Assembly: GCA_903919075.1 (NCBI GenBank)
Contig: CAIXGR010000029.1
Coordinates: 1-64,000, forward strand
DNA from: an uncultured Bacteroidota bacterium
GTDB taxonomy: Bacteria; Bacteroidota; Bacteroidia; Chitinophagales; LD1
Direction: 5' to 3'
Length of the DNA: 64,000 nt
This document shows positions 49,570 through 58,520 of the stretch, piece by piece. The notes under the pieces are model-generated. The model saw nothing but the letters and a program-made list of their open reading frames with translations, was not told where the DNA came from and made no database searches. The position numbers and the translations under genes were made by a program. The first letter of the stretch is position 1. Each line of letters opens with the position of its first letter.

Positions 49570-50943
49570 CTATTTCGCACTCATTTCAGAAAAATACTGG
49601 TAGAAGTAAGGCAGGGTTTCGATGCCTTTGTAGTAATTAAACAAGCCATATTTTTCGTTTGGCGAGTGGATGGCATCGCTATCTAAACCAAAGCCAAAAA
49701 GCACTGATTTAACCCCAAGCACCTGCTCGAACATGGTTACTATAGGAATACTGCCACCGGTGCGCATAGGTATGGGTGTTTTGCCAAAAGTTTTTTCCAT
49801 AGCCTTTGCAGCGGCTTTATAAGCCACCGAGTCGGTAGGGGTAACAGCAGCTTCGCCGCCATGGTGGGGCATTACTTTTACTTTTACATAGGGTGGTGCA
49901 ATTTTTTTGAAGTGGTCTTCGAATAGCTTCATAATTTTATCGCTCTTTTGATTAGGCACCAAACGCATGGAAATTTTTGCAAACGCTTTTGACGGAAGAA
50001 CCGTTTTAGCGCCCTGGCCAACGTAACCGCCCCATATTCCGTTTACATCAAGTGTTGGGCGGATGGAAACTCTTTCTAATGTTGAATATCCTTTTTCGCC
50101 CAGTTCCTGATTGATGTCGAGATGTTTTTTGTAGTCGTTCAAATCAAAAGGGGCGCGGGCCATTTGTTCGCGTTCGGTTTTTGATACTTCCTGCACATCA
50201 TCATAAAAACCAGGGATGGTTACGCGCCTGTCTTTATCATGCAAGGAAGAAATCATATCGCAAAGAATGTTAATAGGATTAGCTACTGCACCGCCGTACA
50301 CGCCACTATGCAAATCGCGGTTAGGGCCGGTAACTTCAACTTCTAAATAAGTTAAGCCGCGCAGGCCGATGGTAATAGAAGGCACATCATTTGCAATCAT
50401 GGATGTATCGGAAATTAAAACTACATCCGATTTTAGTTTCTCTTTATTGGCTTCGGCAAAACTGCCCAGGTTAACCGAGCCTACTTCTTCTTCGCCTTCA
50501 ATCATAAACTTTACGTTGCAGGGCAGCGTATTGTTTTTCATCATCATTTCGAAAGCCTTAACGTGCATGTACATTTGTCCTTTATCATCGCAGGCACCGC
50601 GGGCGTATATGTTGCCATCTTTTACTACCGGTTCAAAAGGAGGGGAGTTCCACAATTCGTATGGGTCGGCGGGTTGCACATCGTAGTGGCCATAAACTAA
50701 AACAGTGGGCAGTTTGGTATCAATTATTTTTTCGCCGTATACTACCGGGTAGCCTTTGGTGGGGCATATTTCGGCTTTATCTACACCGGCGTTTATTAAT
50801 TGTTGTTTTACAAACTCGGCAGCGCGGTTTACATCGGGTGCAAATTTTTCATCGGCACTTACTGATGGAATGCGCAGCAGCTCTATCAATTCATTTAAAA
50901 ATCTTTCTTTATTGGCTTCGAGGTATGATTGTAGTTGTTCCAT
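49570..50943 (-). CDS. M20-family dipeptidase
   Basis: 457 aa di-zinc peptidase. Zinc ligands in LVYGHYDVQP, ARGACDDKGQ, IEGEEEVGS (catalytic Glu and bridging region) and near the end in GLDSDAIHSPNEKYG. The insert between is the usual lid domain (HSGVYGGAVANP). No signal peptide, so cytosolic. Family members cleave dipeptides or acylated amino acids. Confidence 0.93.
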   Translation of the reverse strand: MEQLQSYLEANKERFLNELIELLRIPSVSADEKFAPDVNRAAEFVKQQLINAGVDKAEICPTKGYPVVYGEKIIDTKLPTVLVYGHYDVQPADPYELWNSPPFEPVVKDGNIYARGACDDKGQMYMHVKAFEMMMKNNTLPCNVKFMIEGEEEVGSVNLGSFAEANKEKLKSDVVLISDTSMIANDVPSITIGLRGLTYLEVEVTGPNRDLHSGVYGGAVANPINILCDMISSLHDKDRRVTIPGFYDDVQEVSKTEREQMARAPFDLNDYKKHLDINQELGEKGYSTLERVSIRPTLDVNGIWGGYVGQGAKTVLPSKAFAKISMRLVPNQKSDKIMKLFEDHFKKIAPPYVKVKVMPHHGGEAAVTPTDSVAYKAAAKAMEKTFGKTPIPMRTGGSIPIVTMFEQVLGVKSVLFGFGLDSDAIHSPNEKYGLFNYYKGIETLPYFYQYFSEMSAK

Positions 50944-51021
50944 AGGGTTACAGGTTGCAAGTTACAGGTTGCAGGTTTATAGGTTCTTTTTTAAAGCGTG
51001 AAAATAATAATTTATCATTGG

Positions 51022-51048
51022 GTTGACGAGGACCAACCTTTATATGAA
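51022..51048. repeat. Direct repeat framing the AT-rich gene, copy 1
   Basis: GTTGACG (51022-51028) then ACCAACCTTTATATGAA (51032-51048). Lies two bases beyond the stop of the AT-rich gene. The other copy is at 51640-51667. Confidence 0.7.
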
Positions 51049-51050
51049 TC

Positions 51051-51596
51051 TTAGGTATGCAATATATTAATGTAGTTATTTAAGCCCTCGGTGTTAGATA
51101 AATCAATTAAGATGGATTCATTCCAATCAACTAATAATAAATCCCATTTTATTCCTAGTTTTTCTAAAACACTTTTAAAATGAACAGGATAAGTGTTTAG
51201 TGTGTCTGAAATTTTCTGATAAATAATCCAACATGATAAAATACAATTATTATTATAGTTATATAATATAACGTAGTTTTCGTAACCAAATCCCTCGCAA
51301 TTATTTATTTTTTCTGCATGCGAAGAATACCCCTTAAATATTTCATCAAAAAAAATAATAGATTCCTCTTTTAGAGCTAAATAAAAACCTTCCTTTGGTA
51401 TTTTCTTAACTTCTAAAGGTACGTAAGACGGTTCTCTGGAGTGCATTTCACTATATCCATTTTTACTAAAATTTTCCGAAGATTTTATGTCCAATTTGGA
51501 TAACTCTTTTTTTACTCTAAAGAAATTTTCTCGAGGTATAAGTTCTGTTTGCTTATAATCATCTTCATGGAAAGTCAGTTTATTTGTGCTGAACAT
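51051..51596 (-). CDS. AT-rich orphan gene in a repeat-framed cassette
   Basis: 181 aa, soluble, Asn/Tyr/Ile-rich (YENYVILYNYNNNCILSCWIIYQ). No family recognised. By hand count, 51241-51420 has 46 G/C in 180 bases (26%), against about 50% in the neighbouring peptidase gene (31 of 60 in 50641-50700). It is framed on both sides by a direct repeat. Composition and repeats suggest recent acquisition. Small soluble proteins like this sometimes are immunity proteins or cassette-borne accessory proteins, but nothing visible proves it. Confidence 0.6.
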   Translation of the reverse strand: MFSTNKLTFHEDDYKQTELIPRENFFRVKKELSKLDIKSSENFSKNGYSEMHSREPSYVPLEVKKIPKEGFYLALKEESIIFFDEIFKGYSSHAEKINNCEGFGYENYVILYNYNNNCILSCWIIYQKISDTLNTYPVHFKSVLEKLGIKWDLLLVDWNESILIDLSNTEGLNNYINILHT

Positions 51597-51639
51597 ATAA
51601 TCAAATACGAGTTTGGAAGTTGTTTCTATGTTGCTACTC

Positions 51640-51667
51640 GTTGACGTCTAACCAACCTCTATATGAA
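51640..51667. repeat. Direct repeat framing the AT-rich gene, copy 2
   Basis: GTTGACG (51640-51646), four bases, then ACCAACCTCTATATGAA (51651-51667). It differs by one base in the 17-bp core from the copy at 51032, and has a four- rather than three-base spacer. Confidence 0.7.
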
Positions 51668-51684
51668 GGACATCAAATTATTTA

Positions 51685-52590
51685 CTAATACTGAACATAC
51701 GGAATCATCCCCCGGATGCCCATGTTCACAATATCTTCGCCTTTGGCTGGTTCCCATTTACCATCCTGATTTACTTCAATCCATTCAAAACTTTTATTGG
51801 TGGAAAGTGAAACGGTAACCACAATATCTTTGGTTTCGTTACCGGTTATTGTTAGCGGGCCGCCATCAAATGCAGCAGTTACCACGCACGAACCGGCGGG
51901 GATAGGAGAGGTGGCAAACAAAGGATTAACAACAGTTGTTTGACCGGGAGGCGCCTGGCCACTGGTTAAGTAATTATACGGGTAACCATTTATACTACCG
52001 GTTGCTTCGAAACCCCAGTATCCCTGTGCGCGGTTGGCATTAACGGCAATGTTTTCGGTATTTACTTTGTATGAAGTGATATAGGTATTAACCCCTATAA
52101 AACTTGCCACCGTGCAGGGAATTTCCTGCTGTATGGGTATACTGCTAATGGTGGTGTCGATATATAGTTTTACGCCATAATTTTGGTAAGCCAGTGATAT
52201 GCGTAGATATGGGTAAGTGCCCGGTACTACATTGTTAAGTGCAGTTTGAAAAAATATGCCACTATCGGGTGTTAATATCTCGTGCTGAAAATCTATGGCG
52301 CTGCCGCCACCGGCGGTGGTGTTGGCAGTTTGGTATAATATGGGACCGCTGCCAAGCGGAGTAAGTGCGCTTGGTGATATTTCAATATAATGTGCGCTCA
52401 TAAAATTCATGGATGGGTCCTGCCCGGCGTGGTTGGATGGCATAGGGTCGGGTTGTCCGGTGCTGCCAAGCCTGGCCTGCGTAGGGTCGAACTTAAATTT
52501 GAATATAAGTTTGGGATATTGTTTTTGCTTGCACGCAGGCAGCAAGTAAATTGAAAAAGCAGCCAGTATAAATATTTTTATAAATCGCAT
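51685..52590 (-). CDS. Envelope lipoprotein of unknown function, MbnP-like by eye
   Basis: 301 aa with lipobox LPAC after MRFIKIFILAAFSIYL, so outer-membrane or periplasm-facing. Beta-rich body with KLIFKFKFDPTQARLGSTGQPDP, NVVPGTYPYLRISLAY and ITGNETKDIVVTVSLSTNKSFEWIE near the end. The layout recalls MbnP-like copper-related lipoproteins, but no His or Cys pattern makes that firm. Single gene. Confidence 0.6.
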   Translation of the reverse strand: MRFIKIFILAAFSIYLLPACKQKQYPKLIFKFKFDPTQARLGSTGQPDPMPSNHAGQDPSMNFMSAHYIEISPSALTPLGSGPILYQTANTTAGGGSAIDFQHEILTPDSGIFFQTALNNVVPGTYPYLRISLAYQNYGVKLYIDTTISSIPIQQEIPCTVASFIGVNTYITSYKVNTENIAVNANRAQGYWGFEATGSINGYPYNYLTSGQAPPGQTTVVNPLFATSPIPAGSCVVTAAFDGGPLTITGNETKDIVVTVSLSTNKSFEWIEVNQDGKWEPAKGEDIVNMGIRGMIPYVQY

Positions 52591-52643
52591 ATGTTTATTG
52601 TTTTTTTAGTTAATGATATTGTTAGACATCTCAAAATAAGCTG

Positions 52644-52728
52644 TGTCATATCGAACGATAGTGAGACATCTTAATATTTATTTACCGCTACATATAATAT
52701 TAAGATCTCTCCTAAAATCGATATGACA
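52644..52728. repeat. Long palindromic intergenic repeat, family B, copy 1
   Basis: Outer arms GTCATATCG (52645-52653) and CGATATGAC (52719-52727); inner arms ATCTTAATATT and AATATTAAGAT. The element contains TCGAACGATAGTGAGA, shared with the inverted copy at 61569-61654. Confidence 0.75.
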
Positions 52729-52748
52729 AAAAACATTCTATTTCCTCC

Positions 52749-53585
52749 TTATTTGCCAATCATCAATTTCTCATTCAGCATGGCGGTAAGCTCTGCGGCT
52801 TTTTTGCCTGGGTAAGTTTTTCGTTGAAATTCTTTAACCCATTGTATGCCCTTTACAGCGTTAACCAGTAAAATTTCTTCGGCATCCAGTAATTCGGCAA
52901 CATCTACTTCGCGCTCTTCGGTTTTGTCTTCCATCATCCAAAGTAAATAGCTGCGCATTACACCGTTTACGCAGCCACTATCTAAATCGGGTGTAATCAA
53001 TCTATCGCCTTTTACCAAAAAAATATTTGAAGTAAGCCCCTCGCAAACCTGCCCGTAATGGTTGGTAAGTATACATTCGTCCCACCCTTCGGCGCGGGCA
53101 AATTGTGTAGCCAATACGTACGCTAATGCGCTAGAGTTTTTAATATCGCTAATCATTGAAACTGCTTTGTAGCAATCATCGCGCATACCGGCGGTAAGCC
53201 CGTCGCCGGGTTCAAATTTCGAGTAGTCGATTTTATCAAGCGTTATGGCGTAGCCCAGCTCGTCTTCTTCGGGTAAAAACAGGCCGCTGCCTTTGCGGTA
53301 AAACTGCATACGTACGCGCGCGTTTTTAGCAACATCATTAACCGAAGCTAAATCAAGCAACATGCTTTCCAGCGAATCGGCATCGAGTTTAGAGGGCAAA
53401 AATGCCGATAGTACCTGCGCTGTAAATTCCATGCGGCTCCAATGGTAATGCATTAAAGGCACTTTTTTGTTGAACATGGCCATGCTTTCAAAAAAGCCAT
53501 CGCCATATTTAAAGGCGCGGTTGGAAACCGGTAAAAGTGCTTCGTGCTCGGGGTAAATGTTCCCGTTAAAGTTTATATACGGCAT
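52749..53585 (-). CDS. Class IV aminotransferase, probable 4-amino-4-deoxychorismate lyase
   Basis: 278 aa PLP class IV fold. Visible: NRAFKYGDGFFESMAMF (opening), Lys149 in SDIKNSSALAYVLA, the ECILTNHYGQVCEGLTSNIF signature and PDLDSGCVNGVMRSYLL. PabC (folate branch) is the usual assignment of a single short class IV protein in Bacteroidota, but a D-amino acid or branched-chain aminotransferase cannot be excluded. Overlaps the upstream membrane-protein gene by 20 bp. Confidence 0.8.
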   Translation of the reverse strand: MPYINFNGNIYPEHEALLPVSNRAFKYGDGFFESMAMFNKKVPLMHYHWSRMEFTAQVLSAFLPSKLDADSLESMLLDLASVNDVAKNARVRMQFYRKGSGLFLPEEDELGYAITLDKIDYSKFEPGDGLTAGMRDDCYKAVSMISDIKNSSALAYVLATQFARAEGWDECILTNHYGQVCEGLTSNIFLVKGDRLITPDLDSGCVNGVMRSYLLWMMEDKTEEREVDVAELLDAEEILLVNAVKGIQWVKEFQRKTYPGKKAAELTAMLNEKLMIGK

Positions 53586-55110
53586 AGCTGTTGTTAGATA
53601 AAATTAATGTGCCAAACGGCGGCTTATATTCTTTTTTTACAAGCATGTGTGTAATGCCATAACCACTGTGGTTATTAAACTTCCAAAGGTTTTCGGTGTA
53701 ATAATTGTCATCGGCTTTTTGTTGCAGGGCAAATCCTTTTGCTGCATCAACCGCCGAAATACCGTAAACCAATTGCATGCGCCGGTACCACTCGTTAACA
53801 TAACAGGTGTGGCGCACGTTGGCTTTAAACTCAACAAAGCTTGAACGCTGCGCATAAAATTTCAACTCGGTATTATCAAAGGGTTGAATAAATACCGCAT
53901 TGGCTGGTGTTGTTTCTTTAATTTGCTGGCAAATGGCAATCATATCATCTTTTTCTTTAAGGCCGAATATTTGAAACGGCACTTGGTATGGCAGCAGTTG
54001 GTTAAATTTAAAAATAATAATCCAGCATACTAATATTAATGCTAGTAAACCACCTTTTTCAATTTTCAGCATAGCCGGTAAGCTAATATTGGAAAGATAG
54101 AGCTCTTCGGCCAGGCCAACGGCGGCTATTACCCCTAAAAATTTTATCCAGATGGTGATTTTATAAAATTGAAAATTGCCAATAAAAATATTCTGAAAAT
54201 CATCAACCGCAAAGGCATAAATAATAAGCCCAATTGAACCGGCCAGTACAAACTCGAATGTTTTAGATGAGTGCTCGGCAAAAAATATAAGGGCGAATAA
54301 GGTAAGCATGAAATACACCCCCATTTTTATTTTGGGGAAACTTGAAAAAATAAAATGGTGCGGGTGGCGGAATGCAAAAAGTATTTTAAATAAATCAGCA
54401 TGGCTGGCTGGTGTGCAACCTGGCAAGGCCGCTGCAGATTTTTTGTACAGAACAAAAATTAAAAACACACCGGCGGTTAAAGCATAAATGCCCATAAAAC
54501 CCAGCACAGTTTTTAGCGGCACCTGCTTAACAATAAACATAAACAGCATAATGGCGCAAAGCACCATCATTACATCCAGCCCATCCAACACTTGTATAAA
54601 AGTGGCTATGGATATTAATGCAGAAGCCAGCATAAATTTTCTGTCGAGAAAAAAATTGATGGCCCATACTACAATGGCTACTGCCACGCCGCTGGCCTGT
54701 AAGCATTCGGAGTAAGCCTCTACATTGCCCAGCGCAAAATCGTTGAGGGGTATAAGTGCTATTAGTACTGCGAGCCACGCTAAATATTTGTTGTGTATAT
54801 ATCTTAAAGCCAATCGCTCTAATCCAAGTACCAAAAATATTGTAGCAAGAAACTGAAAAATGAAACAGAAAATTTCGAGGTGGTTAATAAAGGGCAGTAG
54901 CAAAGTAGCCATTACTGTGCGTTCGTTAGGTATGGCTGCATGCAGGCCTTGTATAAAAAAATCGTGCGGGTAAAGCGAGGGGTTGTGCAGGAAAAGTGTG
55001 TAGGGGAGCAGTTCAACCTGGTCGCCGGTGCCATACCGGTAACCGAAACGCAGAATAAGAAGGCTCCAAGCGCAGATAGCAAATAGTATTGATGGTTTAA
55101 TATTGCGCAT
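53566..55110 (-). CDS. Large polytopic membrane protein, GT-C-like
   Basis: 514 aa, about ten or more membrane helices from residue 9 to about 385, then a 130-residue soluble C-terminal domain (DDMIAICQQIKETTPANAVFIQPFDNTELKFYAQRSSFVEF...). The first extracytoplasmic loop carries polar residues (FGYRYGTGDQVELLPYTLFL). This layout is typical of GT-C glycosyltransferases or DUF6798-type proteins. The donor or acceptor is unknown. Overlaps the aminotransferase gene by 20 bp. Confidence 0.65.
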   Translation of the reverse strand: MRNIKPSILFAICAWSLLILRFGYRYGTGDQVELLPYTLFLHNPSLYPHDFFIQGLHAAIPNERTVMATLLLPFINHLEIFCFIFQFLATIFLVLGLERLALRYIHNKYLAWLAVLIALIPLNDFALGNVEAYSECLQASGVAVAIVVWAINFFLDRKFMLASALISIATFIQVLDGLDVMMVLCAIMLFMFIVKQVPLKTVLGFMGIYALTAGVFLIFVLYKKSAAALPGCTPASHADLFKILFAFRHPHHFIFSSFPKIKMGVYFMLTLFALIFFAEHSSKTFEFVLAGSIGLIIYAFAVDDFQNIFIGNFQFYKITIWIKFLGVIAAVGLAEELYLSNISLPAMLKIEKGGLLALILVCWIIIFKFNQLLPYQVPFQIFGLKEKDDMIAICQQIKETTPANAVFIQPFDNTELKFYAQRSSFVEFKANVRHTCYVNEWYRRMQLVYGISAVDAAKGFALQQKADDNYYTENLWKFNNHSGYGITHMLVKKEYKPPFGTLILSNNSYAVYKL

Positions 55111-55185
55111 TTGGTTTGTTTGGTGTGCCTGCTATGTTTTAAGTTGATTGTATAAGTTTAAACTTAGCGCTTTTATTTTAATGTG

Positions 55186-55240
55186 CCTCACCACCCCGTC
55201 CGCTGAAAAGGCGGACACCCCTTCTTATCAAGGAGGGGAA
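55186..55240. repeat. Intergenic hairpin repeat family A, copy 3 (variant)
   Basis: CCTCACCACCCCGTCCGC, hairpin GTCCGC/GCGGAC, then CACCCCTTC and hairpin CCCCTTCTT/AGGAGGGG. Same layout as the copies at 46557 and 59898, with different hairpin tips. Sits just downstream of scoB. Confidence 0.65.
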
Positions 55241-55242
55241 TA

Positions 55243-55899
55243 TTAACTTTCCATCACTTTCAAATTTTCGCTTACTACAAGTTTGCCTGCTGTTTTAGCC
55301 TTTATTTCATCAACGGTAACACCCGGTGCTATTTCAATTAAATGAAAAGCACCGTCTTTAATTTCGTAATATCCTAAATCGGTAACTACGCGGTTAATGC
55401 AATGCTTACCGGTAAGCGGCAGTGTGCAGGCCGGTAGCAATTTCGATTCGCCTTTGGGGTTGGTTTGCATCATGGCTACAATAATATTATCGGTAGAGGC
55501 TACCAGGTCCATAGCGCCGCCCATGCCTTTTACCATTTTGCCGGGTATTTTCCAGTTGGCTATATCGCCATTTTCGGCTACTTCCATAGCGCCCAGTACG
55601 GTAAGGTCAACATGGCCACCGCGAATCATGGCAAAGCTATCGGCTGAAGAAAACAGTGAGGCACCCTTCAACATGGTTACGGTTTGCTTACCGGCGTTTA
55701 TTAAATCGGGGTCTACTTCGCTTTCAACCGGAAAAGGGCCCATGCCCAACAAGCCGTTTTCGCTTTGCAATATTACATCCATACCGGCGGGTATATAATT
55801 AGCAACCAGCGTGGGTATACCAATGCCCAGGTTAACATAGTAACCATCGCGCAACTCTTTTGCAATACGTTTAGCTATTCCGAATTTATCTAGTGGCAT
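55243..55899 (-). CDS. scoB: 3-oxoacid CoA-transferase subunit B
   Basis: 218 aa. Transfers CoA between succinyl-CoA and acetoacetate (or a similar pair) with subunit A. The catalytic Glu47 is in LQSENGLLGMG; GIGIPTL and GGHVDLTVLGAMEV are further signatures. Encoded after scoA with one small gene between them. Confidence 0.94.
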   Translation of the reverse strand: MPLDKFGIAKRIAKELRDGYYVNLGIGIPTLVANYIPAGMDVILQSENGLLGMGPFPVESEVDPDLINAGKQTVTMLKGASLFSSADSFAMIRGGHVDLTVLGAMEVAENGDIANWKIPGKMVKGMGGAMDLVASTDNIIVAMMQTNPKGESKLLPACTLPLTGKHCINRVVTDLGYYEIKDGAFHLIEIAPGVTVDEIKAKTAGKLVVSENLKVMES

Positions 55900-55907
55900 A
55901 TTTTATT

Positions 55908-56252
55908 TTATGATTTTCCGAACATATCGTAATTAAAAACTTCCTTACCAAAATCGGGAGTTATCTCTTTTATCAAACTTAAAACTTTATCAGCATTAGG
56001 AAAATTAATGCCCACCTTGCAGGCCAGCATTATATCTTCAACTTCTTTTAAGTAAATTATTATTCTTTCGGTTTTTAGTTGCAGTATTTCGGCATCGCTA
56101 ATTTTTTCCATTTCGTTTAAAACTGCATACATTTTTTGAAGCGAAGCATATAAACGTTTTGCAAAATTCATTTGCCCTTTTTCAACCAGCTTTTCCATAG
56201 CAATTGCCAGTTGAATTTTTAGCATTAAAATGTTGTTGTTTATTTTTTCCAT
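55908..56252 (-). CDS. Small helical protein between scoA and scoB
   Basis: 114 aa, helical throughout (NILMLKIQLAIAMEKLVEKGQMNFAKRLYASLQKMYAVLNEM, then AEILQLKTERIIIYLKEVED). No Cys, signal or membrane helix. Gaps are 12 bp from scoA and 8 bp to scoB, so it is inside the transcript. No family recognised; unrelated to CoA transferase by eye. Confidence 0.65.
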   Translation of the reverse strand: MEKINNNILMLKIQLAIAMEKLVEKGQMNFAKRLYASLQKMYAVLNEMEKISDAEILQLKTERIIIYLKEVEDIMLACKVGINFPNADKVLSLIKEITPDFGKEVFNYDMFGKS

Positions 56253-56264
56253 TGCTGTAAAATA

Positions 56265-56960
56265 TTACACTTTGTTGGTGGTGCGCTGTTCAATACGCTT
56301 TTCGTAATTGGTGCCTTTAAAAATGCGGTTTACAAAAATACCAGGGGTGTGAATCATGTTTGGGTCAAGCTGCCCTGGTTCAACTAATTCTTCTACTTCG
56401 GCAATGGTTATTTTACCGGCGGTTGCCATCATGGGGTTAAAATTGCGGGCGGTGCCTTTAAAAACTAAATTGCCCAACGTATCGCCCTTCCATGCTTTTA
56501 CTATCGCAAAATCGGCCTTCAACCATTTTTCGAACACATACATTTTGCCACCAATCTCGCGGGTTTCTTTGCCCTCGGCAATTTCAGTTCCATAACCGGT
56601 GGGTGTGGCAAACAAGGGTATACCGGCACCACCGGCGCGAATCCTTTCGGCTAAGGTGCCCTGTGGCAGTAGTTCAACCTCTAACTCGCCCGAAAGCAAC
56701 TGGCGTTCAAACTCGGCGTTTTCGCCCACGTAGCTCGATATCATTTTTTTAACCTGCTTTGTTTTGAGCATTAGCCCAATTCCAAATTCATCTACACCGG
56801 CGTTGTTGGATATGCAGGTAAGGCCCTTTACACCTTTGCGTATTAGCGCAGCAATGCAGTTTTCGGGTATGCCGCATAAACCAAAACCACCTAACATTAA
56901 TACTGCATTATCGGGAATATCTTTTACTGCCTCATCGGCATTGGCTACTACTTTATTCAT
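56265..56960 (-). CDS. scoA: 3-oxoacid CoA-transferase subunit A
   Basis: 231 aa. CoA-binding glycine loop [13 protein letters not shown] near 24-36; [40 protein letters not shown]; and FVNRIFKG near the end. Standard length. Partner of subunit B. Confidence 0.94.
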   Translation of the reverse strand: MNKVVANADEAVKDIPDNAVLMLGGFGLCGIPENCIAALIRKGVKGLTCISNNAGVDEFGIGLMLKTKQVKKMISSYVGENAEFERQLLSGELEVELLPQGTLAERIRAGGAGIPLFATPTGYGTEIAEGKETREIGGKMYVFEKWLKADFAIVKAWKGDTLGNLVFKGTARNFNPMMATAGKITIAEVEELVEPGQLDPNMIHTPGIFVNRIFKGTNYEKRIEQRTTNKV

Positions 56961-57002
56961 ATGATTAGATTCACAGATTTAAAATTGCATTTTTTTTTCA
57001 AA

Positions 57003-57341
57003 TCATTTGCCCACTTCTCCTTCGCGCTTGCTCATTTCGCTTAATGTTTCTTCATACAATTTATTCAACAAGCCGGGATTATCTTCGTAAAACTTATAAC
57101 TTTTTTTAAAATCATCTTCGGTAATTCCGTGGTTTTTATAAATGGTGGCGTAATATTGAGAAGTAAAATCTTTTTCGCCAACGCCGGCAACTGCCCGGGT
57201 GTGCGAAATGGCATCGGCAATAAACATATCGCTTAAAACCATTTTCATTTTAATAGGCTGAATGTATTTAGAAGGAACACTTGGAACAGCAGGCCTGCAA
57301 GAGGCCAGAAAAATAAGAATGATGATAGTGAAATGCTTCAT
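57003..57341 (-). CDS. DUF4296 lipoprotein
   Basis: 112 aa from the ATG at 57341; an upstream ATG at 57356 would put five extra residues before the signal. Signal MKHFTIIILIFLASC with lipobox LASC. The rest matches DUF4296: KMKMVLSDMFIADAISH, YYATIYKNHGITEDDFKKSYKFYEDNP. Found only in Bacteroidota; function unknown. Divergent from the YggS gene. Confidence 0.8.
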   Translation of the reverse strand: MKHFTIIILIFLASCRPAVPSVPSKYIQPIKMKMVLSDMFIADAISHTRAVAGVGEKDFTSQYYATIYKNHGITEDDFKKSYKFYEDNPGLLNKLYEETLSEMSKREGEVGK

Positions 57342-57375
57342 GTAACTTACAGTCAAAAATAGGAGTTAAAAATAA

Positions 57376-58038
57376 ATGGACACTGGAAATTATAAAGCAA
57401 TTGTTGATGAAATAAAACCTTACGGGGCCAGGCTGGTTGCGATATCGAAAACCAAGCCTATTGAAGTTGTTTTGGAAATGTATAACCAAGGGCAAAGAAT
57501 TTTTGGCGAAAACCGTGTGCAGGAGCTATTGCCCAAGTATAACTCGCTACCCCAAGATATTGAGTGGCACCTGGTTGGGCATTTGCAAAGCAATAAAATA
57601 AAACAAATTGCGCCTTTTATTTCGATGATTGAGTCGGTGGATAGCGTGATGTTGCTGGAAGAAATAAACAAGCAGGCGCAAAGGAGCGACCGGGTTATAA
57701 ACTGCCTGCTGCAAATTTTTATTGCCGAGGAAAAAACAAAATTCGGGTTAAGCGAAAATGAATTGAACTCGCTGCTGGAAAGCAAGATTTTTACGGATTT
57801 GAAACACATTCGCATTTGCGGCTTAATGGGCATGGCCACCAACACACCCGACCAGCAAAAAATTGAAAATGAATTTAAGCATCTGCACCAGCTTTTTGCC
57901 CGTATAAAGAAGGACTACTTTGCGGATAAGCCCTACTTTAAGGAACTATCTATTGGTATGAGCTCGGACTATAAAATTGCGCTTAACTGCGGCGCCACTT
58001 TAATACGATTAGGGAGTTTGATTTTTGGGGAGAGGTAG
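57376..58038 (+). CDS. PLP homeostasis protein, YggS family
   Basis: 220 aa, alanine-racemase-like barrel that binds PLP without known catalysis. Lys26 in VAISKTKPIE; FGENRVQELLPKY; WHLVGHLQSNKIK; LLQIFIAEEKTKFGL; and LSIGMSSDYKIALNCGATLIRLGSLIFG at the end are all diagnostic. Confidence 0.95.
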   Translation: MDTGNYKAIVDEIKPYGARLVAISKTKPIEVVLEMYNQGQRIFGENRVQELLPKYNSLPQDIEWHLVGHLQSNKIKQIAPFISMIESVDSVMLLEEINKQAQRSDRVINCLLQIFIAEEKTKFGLSENELNSLLESKIFTDLKHIRICGLMGMATNTPDQQKIENEFKHLHQLFARIKKDYFADKPYFKELSIGMSSDYKIALNCGATLIRLGSLIFGER

Positions 58039-58051
58039 TACGGGTAGCTAA

Positions 58052-58384
58052 TCAAATTAATTTCTCCATTAAGTGTACTACTACTTTTTCTAACTGGCTG
58101 TGTGTGCCGGGTGTTTTTAGTAGTTCTTCAATGTCGCGCTTGGCTTTGTTTTTACTTTCCTGTGTGGGCAGGTGCATTTTTTTGTAGCTGTCTATTACCT
58201 CCATAGCTTCGGCATCGGAAATGCTTTCAACTTTAATTTTTATTTTTTCAATATCGGTAATACCGGTTCGTGCTTTTATAAAATCAAGCTCTTCGTTGGT
58301 TAGGGTATCGTTCATGCCGGCACCGTATACCATTACAAAGGCCAGAAACTCGTTATAAGTCCAATCGGTTTGGTCCATGTTCAT
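58052..58384 (-). CDS. Small cytosolic protein of unknown function
   Basis: 110 aa, helical (YNEFLAFVMVYGAGMNDTLTNEELDFIK, DAEAMEVIDSYKKMHLP). The layout is faintly like TerB-type domains, but this is only by eye. Single gene. Confidence 0.6.
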   Translation of the reverse strand: MNMDQTDWTYNEFLAFVMVYGAGMNDTLTNEELDFIKARTGITDIEKIKIKVESISDAEAMEVIDSYKKMHLPTQESKNKAKRDIEELLKTPGTHSQLEKVVVHLMEKLI

Positions 58385-58470
58385 AAAAGGATTTATTCTT
58401 TATCGCTATTGCAAAATACCCAAATTATATTCGGATTATAGTTAAACATAGGTTTTTTTACAAAAAAATA

Positions 58471-58495
58471 CCGCCATGCTTTTAAGGCATGGCGG
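58471..58495 (-). terminator. Rho-independent terminator after secG
   Basis: CCGCCATGC (58471-58479) / GCATGGCGG (58487-58495), 9-bp stem, 7-nt loop. On the minus strand it is followed by TATTTTTTTG. It ends the transcript of the 304-aa gene and secG. Confidence 0.9.
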
Positions 58496-58520
58496 CAAAT
58501 ATGTTTAGGTAAACTATTTT

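Noticed and set aside
50944-50990. Tandem acaggttgca repeats as a regulatory array
   Set aside because: Only about two imperfect copies, no dyad symmetry, and they fall in the leader of a peptidase gene with no known regulator; too little to support a claim.
51022-51667. Integron attC sites around the AT-rich gene
   Set aside because: The repeats lack the GTTRRRY/RYYYAAC core needed for attC, and no integron integrase gene is in the window.
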